From NCBI GenBank assembly GCA_035353395.1, contig DAOPZL010000012.1, forward strand, positions 1 through 64,000: a DNA stretch of 64,000 bases, given 5' to 3'. Below the pieces are notes generated by a model. It had not been told where the DNA came from. It ran no database searches and saw only the letters and a program-made list of their open reading frames with translations. The first letter of the stretch is position 1; each line of letters opens with the position of its first letter. The translations under genes were made by a program, and so were the position numbers. This document shows, one piece after another, positions 25,035 to 32,994 of this stretch. The stretch is from UBA1801 sp035353395. GTDB taxonomy: Bacteria > Acidobacteriota > Holophagae > Holophagales > Holophagaceae.

Positions 25035-26594
25035 ATGGAAAGCAAGCTGGCTCTTTCACAAGAGCGGATCGACCGGGCGAGGGAACTCGCCAGGCACATC
25101 GTGAGTCCGGTCCAGGACTTCATCGACGAGCACACGACCCTCACCGTGGAACGCGCCACGCTGAGGCTGGCGGGGGCCGACGGCGCCGACCAGGATGGAG
25201 TGCCCGTCCCCAACCTGGTGGTGGACCAGCTCAAGGGCAAGCTGGAGGACGGCGCGGTCGTCTACTACCTCAACGCCCTGGTGAAGACCGGGGAGACCGT
25301 GGACGGCCTCAACCGCAAGATCGCCCAGGGGCTCAAGATCGTGGACCTCCCCCTCGGGGACCGGTCCGCCATCGACCGGAAGGCCCAGGAGCTCGTCCGG
25401 ACCTTCGGGGAACGCGTGAAGCGCAACCGCGGTCACCGCGAGGCCAAGCTCAAGCAGTTCGAGGGGCGCAATTCCTCGCCCCTGCTCTACGTCATCGTCG
25501 CCACCGGCAACATCCACGAGGACGTGAAGCAGGCCCAGGCCGCGGCCGGCCAGGGCGCGGACGTCATCGCCGTCATCCGGACCACGGCCCAGAGCCTCCT
25601 GGACTACGTCCCCTACGGCGCCACCACCGAGGGCTTCGGGGGCACCTACGCCACCCAGGAGAACTTCCGGATCATGCGCGCAGCCCTGGACGAGGTCGTC
25701 GAGCGCGAACAGCGCTACATCTACCTGACGAACTACGCCTCCGGGCTCTGCATGCCCGAGATCGCCGCCATGGGCGCCATGGAACGGCTGGACATGATGC
25801 TGAACGACTCGATGTACGGGATCCTCTTCCGCGACATCAACATGTACCGCACCTTCGTGGACCAGAAGTTCAGCCGCATGATCAACGCCTTCGCGGGCGT
25901 CATCATCAACACCGGCGAGGACAACTACCTCACCACCAGCGACGCGGTGGAGAAGGCCTACACGGTGCTGGCCAGCCAGTTCCTCAACGAGCGCTTCGCC
26001 TACGAAGCGGGCCTCCCCGCCAGGCTGATGGGGCTGGGCCACGCCTTCGAGATGAACCCCACCATCAAGAACGGCTTCCTGTTCGAGTTGGCCCAGGCCC
26101 AGATGGCCCGGGAGATCTTCCCCGAGGCGCCCCTGAAGTACATGCCCCCCACCAAGTTCATGACCGGGGACATCTTCAAGGGCCAGGTGCAGGACGCGAT
26201 GTTCAACTTCGTGTCGAAGGCCACGAACCAGGGCATCCATCTCCTGGGCATGCTGACGGAAGCCATCCACACGCCCTTCATGATGGACCGCTCGATCTCC
26301 CTGGAGAACGCGAAGTACGTCTTCAACAACATCGAGGACCTGTCCAGCGAGATCGAGTTCAAGAAGGACGGCCTCATCGTCGAGCGGGCCCACCAGGTGC
26401 TCGAGGAGACGGTGGCGTTCATGGAGACCATCGACAAGGTCGGCCTCATGCCCGCCATCGAGCAGGGCCAGTTCGCCGACATCAAGCGGCCCCGCGACAT
26501 GGGCAAGGGACTGGACGGACTGGTCAAGAAGGGACCGGAGTACTACAACCCCTTCGAAGCCTACCTGAAGAACGAACTCGGACTGAAAGCGTAA
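25035..26594 (+). CDS. kamD: D-lysine/beta-lysine 5,6-aminomutase alpha subunit
   Basis: A 519-aa large subunit with the PLP/adenosylcobalamin TIM barrel. With KamE it moves the terminal amino group of beta-lysine to give 3,5-diaminohexanoate. Recognisable blocks are YVIVATGNIHEDVKQAQAAA, YGATTEGFGGTYATQENF and LTNYASGLCMPEIA, all typical of KamD. Length agrees with the clostridial protein (about 516). ATG 25035 follows AGGAG by 5 nt; a GTG at 25029 overlaps that site. kamE starts 13 nt downstream. Confidence 0.93.
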   Translation: MESKLALSQERIDRARELARHIVSPVQDFIDEHTTLTVERATLRLAGADGADQDGVPVPNLVVDQLKGKLEDGAVVYYLNALVKTGETVDGLNRKIAQGLKIVDLPLGDRSAIDRKAQELVRTFGERVKRNRGHREAKLKQFEGRNSSPLLYVIVATGNIHEDVKQAQAAAGQGADVIAVIRTTAQSLLDYVPYGATTEGFGGTYATQENFRIMRAALDEVVEREQRYIYLTNYASGLCMPEIAAMGAMERLDMMLNDSMYGILFRDINMYRTFVDQKFSRMINAFAGVIINTGEDNYLTTSDAVEKAYTVLASQFLNERFAYEAGLPARLMGLGHAFEMNPTIKNGFLFELAQAQMAREIFPEAPLKYMPPTKFMTGDIFKGQVQDAMFNFVSKATNQGIHLLGMLTEAIHTPFMMDRSISLENAKYVFNNIEDLSSEIEFKKDGLIVERAHQVLEETVAFMETIDKVGLMPAIEQGQFADIKRPRDMGKGLDGLVKKGPEYYNPFEAYLKNELGLKA

Positions 26595-26607
26595 GGAGGA
26601 GCAGGCC

Positions 26608-27345
26608 ATGATTGTCAGACCCTACGGCGATACCCTGGACGACGGTGCCGTCCAGCTCTCCTTCACGCTGCCCGTTCCAGACGGCCCCCGCGGGCGCGAG
26701 GCGGCCAGGCTCTTCGTGGAGAAGCTCGGCTTCAAGCACGCGGAGATCGTGCATTCCCAGCCCCTGTCCGAAGGCTTCTCCTTCTACGTGGCCTACGGCA
26801 AGACCGAGCTCGGCATCGATTTCGACGCCGTCCAGGTCGAGGAGGCCACCGGCGAGCAGGTCTACTCGATGTACGAGGCCTGCGACGTCATCAAGGAGAA
26901 GCTCGGCCGCAAGGTGGTGGTGGTGGGCGCCTGCACGGGCTTCGACGCCCACACCGTCGGCATCGACGCCATCATGAACATGAAGGGCTACAACCACCAC
27001 TACGGCCTCGAGCGGTACAGCGAGATCGAGGCCCACAACCTCGGCGCCCAGGTGCCCAACGAGAAGCTGATCGACTACGCGCTCAAGGTGAACGCCGACG
27101 CGATCCTCATCTCCCAGATCGTCACCCAGAAGGACGTCCACATCCAGAACATGACGGAGTTCATCGAACTGCTCCAGGCCAGGGGCCTGCGCGAGAAGTT
27201 CATCGTCTGCGTCGGAGGCTCGCGCATCGGCAACAAGCTGGCCGTGGAGCTCGGCTACGACGCGGGTTTCGGCAAGGGAACCTACGCGGACCACGTCGCG
27301 ACCTACATCATCGACCGTCTCATCGAGCGGAAGTCCGCCCGCTGA
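26608..27345 (+). CDS. kamE: Lysine 5,6-aminomutase beta subunit
   Basis: A 245-aa small subunit with the base-off cobalamin-binding Rossmann domain. The B12 motif DAHTVG spans 113-118, with His115 as lower cobalt ligand. Lys126 is 11 residues later, exactly the spacing between His133 and the PLP lysine Lys144 in the clostridial enzyme. Both cofactor residues are therefore kept. A shorter N-terminus explains the numbering offset. AAGGAGGAG precedes the ATG. The partner of KamD. Confidence 0.93.
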   Translation: MIVRPYGDTLDDGAVQLSFTLPVPDGPRGREAARLFVEKLGFKHAEIVHSQPLSEGFSFYVAYGKTELGIDFDAVQVEEATGEQVYSMYEACDVIKEKLGRKVVVVGACTGFDAHTVGIDAIMNMKGYNHHYGLERYSEIEAHNLGAQVPNEKLIDYALKVNADAILISQIVTQKDVHIQNMTEFIELLQARGLREKFIVCVGGSRIGNKLAVELGYDAGFGKGTYADHVATYIIDRLIERKSAR

Positions 27346-27379
27346 TTCCATCCAGGACCCAACGTCAACAAAGGAGGCT

Positions 27380-28069
27380 ATGGTGATTGCCAAACCGATC
27401 ATCTCCGCGGCCGAAGCCGCCGGGAAAATCAAGGAGGGGGATACCCTCATGGTGGGCGGCTTTCTGGCCTGTGGATCGCCCCACACCATCATCCATGCGC
27501 TCAAGGACCTGGGCACGAAGAACCTGACCCTCGTCTGCAACGACACCGCCGGCCACGACTTCAAGAGCGGCAGGGTGACGGGCGTCGGCTATCTGGTCCA
27601 GACCAAGCAGTTCAAGAAGATGATCGTCAGCCACATCGGCCTGAACCAGGAGACCCAGCGCCAGATGAATTCCGGCGAGACGGTGGTCGACCTGGTGCCC
27701 CAGGGCACCCTCGCCGAGCGCATCCGGGCCGCCGGGACCGGGCTGGGCGGCTTCCTCACGCCCACGGGCATCGGCACCGAGGTGGAAGCTGGGAAGCAGG
27801 TCATCGTGGTGGAGGACCGCCCCTTCCTGCTCGAGTTGCCCCTGCACGGCGACGTCGCGATCATCAAGGCCAAGAAGGCCGACAAGGCGGGGAACCTCGT
27901 CTACAACGGAACCGCCCAGAACTTCAATCCGCTGATGGCCACCGCCGCCTCGCTCGTCATCGCCGAGGTGGAGGAGATCGTCGAGATCGGGGAGATCGAC
28001 CCCAACACCGTGCACACGCCGTCGATCTTCGTGGACTTCCTGGTCAAATCCGAACGGCTCGAGTGGTAG
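27380..28069 (+). CDS. atoD: Acetoacetate:acyl-CoA CoA-transferase, subunit A
   Basis: A 229-aa alpha subunit of a type I CoA-transferase. Family features are GDTLMVGGF near the N-terminus, the glycine-rich GLGGFLTPTGIGT and FLLELPLHGDVAIIKA. In lysine fermentation this enzyme moves CoA from butyryl-CoA (or a similar donor) to acetoacetate released by Kce. AAGGAGG lies only 2 nt before ATG 27380, so the in-frame GTG at 27383 may be the real start. atoA follows after 9 nt. Confidence 0.9.
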   Translation: MVIAKPIISAAEAAGKIKEGDTLMVGGFLACGSPHTIIHALKDLGTKNLTLVCNDTAGHDFKSGRVTGVGYLVQTKQFKKMIVSHIGLNQETQRQMNSGETVVDLVPQGTLAERIRAAGTGLGGFLTPTGIGTEVEAGKQVIVVEDRPFLLELPLHGDVAIIKAKKADKAGNLVYNGTAQNFNPLMATAASLVIAEVEEIVEIGEIDPNTVHTPSIFVDFLVKSERLEW

Positions 28070-28078
28070 GAGGAAACC

Positions 28079-28744
28079 ATGGACTACGTTGCCAACAAGG
28101 AAATCATCGTCAAGCGCATCGCCAAGGTCTTCAAGACCGGCGAAGTCGTCAACCTCGGCATCGGCCTGCCCACCCAGGTGGCGAACTACCTTCCCAAGGA
28201 CGTCACCATCATCCTCCAGTCCGAGAACGGCATGATGGGCCTCGGCCCCGCGCCTGCGAAGGGCAGCGAGGACAGGGACCTGACCAACGCCGGCAGTGCC
28301 CCCGTGACCGTCCAGACCGGCGGCTGCTTCTTCGATTCGGCCACCAGCTTCGGCATCATCCGGGGCGGCCACGTGGACTACACGGTCCTGGGCGTCCTTG
28401 AAGTGGACCAGGACGGGAACCTGGCCAACTACAAGATCCCCGGCAAGATGGTGCCCGGCATGGGCGGCGCCATGGACCTCACCACCGGCGCGCGGGTCGT
28501 CATCGCCGCCACCCTGCACTTCGAGCCCACCGGCGGTTCCCGCATGAAGCGGCGCTGCACGCTGCCGCTCACCGCCGCGCGCGAGGTCGACATGGTCGTC
28601 ACCGACCTGGGCGTGTTCGAGGTCCGGGGCGGAAGGTTCCACCTCGTGGAATGCTTCGAGCCCTACACCCCCGAATGGATCCTGGAGCGCACCGACGCCG
28701 ACATCACCGTCAGCAACGACTGCCGCATCGTGAAGATCGATTGA
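28079..28744 (+). CDS. atoA: Acetoacetate:acyl-CoA CoA-transferase, subunit B
   Basis: The 221-aa beta subunit. The catalytic glutamate is Glu49 in the SENGMMG motif; it forms the covalent glutamyl-CoA intermediate. VNLGIGLPTQVANYL near residue 24 and GGAMDL with GARVVIA later are usual for the family. AGGAGG sits directly upstream of the ATG. It completes the transferase with the preceding gene. The exact CoA donor cannot be read from sequence. Confidence 0.9.
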   Translation: MDYVANKEIIVKRIAKVFKTGEVVNLGIGLPTQVANYLPKDVTIILQSENGMMGLGPAPAKGSEDRDLTNAGSAPVTVQTGGCFFDSATSFGIIRGGHVDYTVLGVLEVDQDGNLANYKIPGKMVPGMGGAMDLTTGARVVIAATLHFEPTGGSRMKRRCTLPLTAAREVDMVVTDLGVFEVRGGRFHLVECFEPYTPEWILERTDADITVSNDCRIVKID

Positions 28745-28749
28745 AAAAT

Positions 28750-28843
28750 GGAACCGCGAAGGACGCGGATGGACGGGGATGGAGAAGACCCCATCCCGCC
28801 GCGGGCTTCCATACGGGGCAGCGCGAAGCGCCGGTCCGCGTCC
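28750..28843. repeat. Intergenic palindromic element between atoA and thiolase gene
   Basis: Begins GGAACCGCGAAGGACGCGG. Arms GGACGCGGA (28761-28769) and TCCGCGTCC (28835-28843) are perfect. An inner hairpin GGGATGG / CCATCCC spans 28776-28797. It shares the GGAACCGCGAAG core with the element at 13721. It may reduce read-through from atoA into the thiolase gene or be a dispersed repeat. Confidence 0.5.
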
Positions 28844-28887
28844 CTCGAGGATCCCATCCTGTTTCTTGAACGATATGGAGGAATGAA

Positions 28888-30150
28888 ATGAGCAATGTCA
28901 GTATCGTCGGCGCCTACAACTCCAAGTTCGGCTCCCTCGTCAAGCGGAACAAGGAGACGGGCGAGATCACGGACCTGAACTCCATCTACGACCTCATGCT
29001 CGAAGCAGGCAGGGGCGCCCTCGCGGACGCCGGCCTAACCGGCAAGGACGTGGACGGCGTCTGGGTCGGGAGCTGCGCCCCCGGCCAGTTCGCCAACCAG
29101 GAGCACCTGGCGGCCTTCGCCGCCGAGATCGATCCCGAGGGCCTCCGCTTCAAGCCCATGACCCGCTGCGAGGACGCCTGCGCCTCCGGCTCCGTGGCCC
29201 TCTACGACGCCCTCTACGCCGTGGAGGCCGGGCGCGTGAAGGTGGCGCTGGTGCTGGGCGTGGAGAAGATGAACCTGCTGGACACCAAGGGCGTGACCCA
29301 CGCCCTGGCCACCTGCTCCTACTGGGCCGGCGAAGGCTCCAAGGGCTACACGTTCCCGGGCCTCTTCGCGGAATACGCCAAGGGCTACAAGGGCCACTAC
29401 AAGCTGGACGACGCCGAGTTCGCGCGCATGCTCGCCACCGTCTCCGCCCTGGGCTACAAGAACGGCGTGGACAACCCCCTGGCCCACTTCGGGAAGGGCG
29501 GCCCCTCCGACAAGCTGGGCCTCTTCACGGCGGACGCGATCCTGGGCCTCGCCCCGGAGAAGAATCCTGTGATCGCAGACCCCCTGCACCTGCACGACTG
29601 CTCCCTGGTCACCGACGGCTCCGCGGCGCTGGTCATCATGAAGACCGACGAGGCGAAGAAGGCGGGCAAGCGGGTCGTCGAGATCGCCGGCATCGGGCAC
29701 GCGAACGAGCGCTTCGGCATCACCGTCCGCCCGAACATGTACGAGCTGATGGCCGGCAAGGAGGCCGTGAGGCGCGCCTTCGCCGAGGCGAAGATCACCA
29801 TCGCCGACGTGGACCTGGCCGAAGTGCACGACTGCTTCACCATCAACCAGCTCCTCACCACCGAGGCCCTGGGGCTCTCCAGGGACGGCCGCGCCGGCTA
29901 CGACTACATGGAAGGCCGGTTCACCCGCGACGACGCGAAGTGCGCCGTGAACCTCTCCGGCGGCCTGAAGGCCAAGGGGCATCCCGTGGGCGCCACCGGC
30001 GTCTCCATGCACGCCCTCCTCTACAAGCAGCTCGTGGGCGAGCCCATCGGCGCCGCGATGTCCAAGAAGACGCCTTCCGTGGGCGTGACCTTCAACGTCG
30101 GCGGCTCCTCCGTCACGAACTGCGTATCCGTCCTGCGGCGCCTGAAGTAG
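28888..30150 (+). CDS. Thiolase-family protein, SCP-x/lipid-transfer type
   Basis: A 420-aa thiolase-fold enzyme. Nucleophile Cys98 lies in CEDACASGS. The HDCF motif (His314, Cys316) replaces the NEAF of classical thiolases, and GGLKAKGHPVGATG supplies His365. This arrangement is that of SCP-x-type thiolases. At the end of the lysine cluster it would be expected to cleave acetoacetyl-CoA to two acetyl-CoA, one of which feeds back to Kce. The family also acts on longer chains, so the assignment rests on context. GGAGG precedes the ATG. Confidence 0.85.
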   Translation: MSNVSIVGAYNSKFGSLVKRNKETGEITDLNSIYDLMLEAGRGALADAGLTGKDVDGVWVGSCAPGQFANQEHLAAFAAEIDPEGLRFKPMTRCEDACASGSVALYDALYAVEAGRVKVALVLGVEKMNLLDTKGVTHALATCSYWAGEGSKGYTFPGLFAEYAKGYKGHYKLDDAEFARMLATVSALGYKNGVDNPLAHFGKGGPSDKLGLFTADAILGLAPEKNPVIADPLHLHDCSLVTDGSAALVIMKTDEAKKAGKRVVEIAGIGHANERFGITVRPNMYELMAGKEAVRRAFAEAKITIADVDLAEVHDCFTINQLLTTEALGLSRDGRAGYDYMEGRFTRDDAKCAVNLSGGLKAKGHPVGATGVSMHALLYKQLVGEPIGAAMSKKTPSVGVTFNVGGSSVTNCVSVLRRLK

Positions 30151-30169
30151 CCCCGCAGCCTTCCCGCCG

Positions 30170-30200
30170 GTGGCCCTTTCCTTTCACGGGGGAGGGCCAC
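30170..30200 (+). terminator. Likely terminator of the lysine-fermentation cluster
   Basis: GTGGCCCT (30170-30177) and AGGGCCAC (30193-30200) form a perfect 8-bp stem with a 15-nt loop, 20 nt after the thiolase stop. There is no real T run, so it may be weak or rho-assisted. Confidence 0.45.
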
Positions 30201-30241
30201 AGGCTTGTCCGGCGGCACTTCCCCCACGAGGCCCATCGACC

Positions 30242-30760
30242 ATGCACATCCTGGACACCGAACGCCTGAGCCTCCGCGAGATGGTTCCCGGCGACGCCCC
30301 CTTCATCCTGGAGCTCCTCAACGAGCCCGCCTTCCTCGAGAACATCGCGGACAAGGGCGTCCGAACCCTCGAGGACGCCCTCGGCTACATCGAGAAGGGA
30401 CCCAGGGCCAGCTACGCGCAGCACGGCTACGGGCTCTTCGTCGTGGAGCTGAAGGAGACCGGTGAGCCCGTCGGCATCTGCGGGCTGGTGAAGCGTCCCG
30501 AGCTGGCGGACGCGGACGTGGGCTACGCCTTCCTCCAGCGCCACTGGTCCAGGGGCTACGCCGTGGAGGCGGCGGCGGCCACGGTGGAGTACGGGCTGGG
30601 GAAGCTCGGGATGAAGCGGGTGCTGGGCATCACGGCGCCGGGCAACCAGCGCTCGATCCGGGTGCTGGAGCTCTCCGGCCTGCGCTTCGAAGGGATGGTC
30701 CAGATGGCCCAGTACGGGGGCGAGAACCGCCTGTTCTCCACGCCCCCCGCCGGGGACTGA
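30242..30760 (+). CDS. RimJ/RimL-type GNAT N-acetyltransferase
   Basis: A 172-aa single-domain acetyltransferase. Opening TERLSLREM, central VGICGLVKR and acetyl-CoA loop QRHWSRGYAVEAA (about 98-110) are standard for the RimJ-like group. The NQRSIRVLELSGLRFEG end is also typical. Targets may be ribosomal-protein N-termini, amino groups on antibiotics or small metabolites; none can be chosen. ATG 30242 begins the conserved domain directly. It sits just after the lysine cluster terminator. Confidence 0.85.
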   Translation: MHILDTERLSLREMVPGDAPFILELLNEPAFLENIADKGVRTLEDALGYIEKGPRASYAQHGYGLFVVELKETGEPVGICGLVKRPELADADVGYAFLQRHWSRGYAVEAAAATVEYGLGKLGMKRVLGITAPGNQRSIRVLELSGLRFEGMVQMAQYGGENRLFSTPPAGD

Positions 30761-30780
30761 ACCTTGCTCCGTGCTGGCGA

Positions 30781-30786
30781 TAGAAT
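30781..30786 (+). promoter_or_regulatory. Candidate -10 box TAGAAT
   Basis: CGATAGAATGAC lies 20 nt after the GNAT stop and 75 nt before the ClC gene start. It belongs to the recurring set of TAGAAT boxes. No clear -35. Confidence 0.35.
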
Positions 30787-30861
30787 GACGGCCGGAGTGG
30801 GTGCCGCCGTGCTGAACGCCGCCAGGGTCATGGACGCCGCCGCCGGGCCCGGATCCCGGCC

Positions 30862-32199
30862 ATGAAGCGGCCGGACTGGGCGCGGTGCCTCGGGATGCTT
30901 GCCCGGATGGGGCCTCTGCCCTCCCGGAAGGCGAGGCTCCGCATCCTGTCCCATACCCGGCGCCTCGTCTTCCTGATGCTGCCCCTGGGCGCGCTCATGG
31001 GACTCATCGCCGCCCTGGCCCTCGGGGGGCTCGAGCGCCTGGAGCGGCGCATCTTCCATGTGGCGGAGGGCGGGCACTGGACCCTCCTCCTGCCGGGCCT
31101 CGGGCTCGCCTTGACCGCCGTCTGGCTGAACCGCCTGCGGCTGGGCTCGGTCTCGCTGGCGGCGGACGTCCGGGAGGCCCACGGCGATCCCTACCGGATC
31201 TTCCCCTTCCGGGCCTCCCTCGCGAAGGTGGCGGCCTGCGCGCTCACCATCGGTTTCGGCGGCAGCGCGGGCGTGGAGGGGCCGGGGAAGTGGCTGGGGG
31301 CGGCCGTCGGGGTCCAGGTCCACCGGGGCGTGAAGCTGCTGGCCTCGCGCGCCGGCTTCTTCCGGAGGTTCCTGGTGCAGCCCCGGACCATCATGACCGG
31401 GGGGGCCGCCGGCGCCCTGGCCGCGGTCTTCCGGGCCCCCCTGGCGGGCGCGCTGCTGGCGGCCGAGCGGGACGGGGTCCTGGGCTCGGACCGCCTGGTC
31501 TCGGCCCTGGTGGCGGCCGCGGCCGGCTACCTGAGCTTTGCCCTGTGGTCGGGCCGGGGGCCTCTGCTGCCGATGGTCGCTTCCGCGGGGCTGTCCTGGC
31601 GGGAGATCGCCTGGGCCGTGCCCCTCGGGTTCCTGTGCGGGGTCGGCGCCGCGCTCTTCCGGGGGTGCCGGAACCTCTTCCGGACCCTGCTGCGGCCCCT
31701 GGGCCTCCCCGCCCGCGGCGCGGCCGCCGGCGCGGGGCTCGTCCTCCTGGCGGTTCCCGCCTTCCTGTTCTGGGACCGGCTGCCGGTGACGCAGGGGAGC
31801 GGCCTCGAGATGGTCGGGCGCCTGCTGGCTGCCACGCCGCCCCTGGGCATGGCCCTGGGTTTCTTCGCCCTGAAGACCTTGGCGACGGCCCTCACCTTCG
31901 AGGGCGGCGGCGTCGGCGGCACCTGGCTGCCCAGCGTGGCCATGGGGAGCGCGCTGGGAGCCTCCTTCGAGGCCCTGGTCCGCACGGGCCACCCGGGCCT
32001 CATGGCGATGCTGGGGGCCACCGCCTTCACCGGCGCGGTCCACGGGACCCTCCTCGTGCCCGTGGTCTTCCTCGCGGAGACCACCGCCCAGGCTCCCCTG
32101 GTCGTCCCGGGCCTCGTCGCCACCACCGTGGCGTTCCTGGTGGCCAGGGAGGTCCAGGAAGACTGGACGGAAGGCCCTCATTCGGATACCAGCCGCTGA
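30862..32199 (+). CDS. ClC-family chloride channel/antiporter
   Basis: A 445-aa membrane protein with about ten hydrophobic helices. The ClC selectivity-filter motifs are recognisable: GFGGSAGVEGP (residues about 133-143), whose Glu corresponds to the external gating glutamate, and GGGVGGTWLPS near the C-terminal half. There is no C-terminal CBS pair, as in many bacterial ClCs. Likely function is Cl-/H+ exchange or passive anion flow. The start is uncertain: ATG 30862 has only weak ribosome-site similarity. Confidence 0.85.
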   Translation: MKRPDWARCLGMLARMGPLPSRKARLRILSHTRRLVFLMLPLGALMGLIAALALGGLERLERRIFHVAEGGHWTLLLPGLGLALTAVWLNRLRLGSVSLAADVREAHGDPYRIFPFRASLAKVAACALTIGFGGSAGVEGPGKWLGAAVGVQVHRGVKLLASRAGFFRRFLVQPRTIMTGGAAGALAAVFRAPLAGALLAAERDGVLGSDRLVSALVAAAAGYLSFALWSGRGPLLPMVASAGLSWREIAWAVPLGFLCGVGAALFRGCRNLFRTLLRPLGLPARGAAAGAGLVLLAVPAFLFWDRLPVTQGSGLEMVGRLLAATPPLGMALGFFALKTLATALTFEGGGVGGTWLPSVAMGSALGASFEALVRTGHPGLMAMLGATAFTGAVHGTLLVPVVFLAETTAQAPLVVPGLVATTVAFLVAREVQEDWTEGPHSDTSR

Positions 32200-32210
32200 C
32201 CACTTCGAGA

Positions 32211-32216
32211 TAGTCT
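32211..32216 (+). promoter_or_regulatory. Candidate -10 box TAGTCT
   Basis: TAGTCT ends 7 nt before the TrmH-type gene's ATG. If used, the transcript would start at or next to the start codon, that is, be nearly leaderless. Confidence 0.3.
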
Positions 32217-32223
32217 GAAGGTC

Positions 32224-32994
32224 ATGGATAGCGCACTTACGATCACGAGCCGGGCGAATCCCCGATTCAAATCCATACGAACTCTCGTGACCCCGTCCGG
32301 CGTGAAGCGGACCCATACGCTGATGCTGGGGGAGAAACTCATCGAGGCCTGGGCGGAGGCAGCCAAGACGATGGCCGCCCAGCGCTTCCGGCCCGTCACG
32401 TGGCTGCGCCTGGAGGGGGTGCGTCCCCATCCGCTGGAGAAGCTGCGGGCCCCGGAAACCCTGGTGCTCTCGGAGGCCCTGATGCGGGACTTGGCCTACG
32501 CGGGGAGTCCGCCGGAGCACGCCCTGCTCATGGAGCTGGGACCCGAGCCCTCGGGCCCCCTCGCTTCCCGCGTGATCGTCCCCTGGGGGATCCAGGACCC
32601 GGGGAACCTCGGAGCCATCCTGAGGAGCGCGGCCTCCTTCGGCTTCCAGGAGGCCCTGCTGGGCCCCGGATGCACGGACCCCTTCAGTCCCAAGGCCCTG
32701 CGCGGCACCATGGGCGCTGCGTTCCTCCTGGCCGTCCGGCGCTGCAAGGAGCTGGCGCCCGACCGGGGACGGTGGTACGCCCTCCACGGCGCGAAGGACG
32801 CCGCGCTCCTGGACAAGGCGGATCTCAAGGAACCCGTGCGGATCCTGGTCGGCAACGAGGGGCATGGTTGGAAGGACGTGGTTCTGCCAAAGAACGTGAA
32901 GTTCCTGGCGATCCCCATCCAGGGGATGGAGAGCCTGAACGCGGCCGTGGCCGCAGGCATCGCCTGCTACGAGGTGGATCGGAGATTCCGTTGA
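32224..32994 (+). CDS. TrmH/SpoU-family RNA 2'-O-methyltransferase
   Basis: 256 aa with the SPOUT knot motifs: DPGNLGAILRSAASFG (motif 1), ILVGNEGHG (motif 2) and IPIQGMESLNAAVAAGI (motif 3). The N-terminal 100 residues form the substrate-binding extension seen in RlmB/TsnR-like proteins. It should methylate a ribose 2'-OH in rRNA or tRNA using SAM; the site is not predictable. The stop overlaps the TTG start of lnt, indicating coupling. Confidence 0.87.
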   Translation: MDSALTITSRANPRFKSIRTLVTPSGVKRTHTLMLGEKLIEAWAEAAKTMAAQRFRPVTWLRLEGVRPHPLEKLRAPETLVLSEALMRDLAYAGSPPEHALLMELGPEPSGPLASRVIVPWGIQDPGNLGAILRSAASFGFQEALLGPGCTDPFSPKALRGTMGAAFLLAVRRCKELAPDRGRWYALHGAKDAALLDKADLKEPVRILVGNEGHGWKDVVLPKNVKFLAIPIQGMESLNAAVAAGIACYEVDRRFR

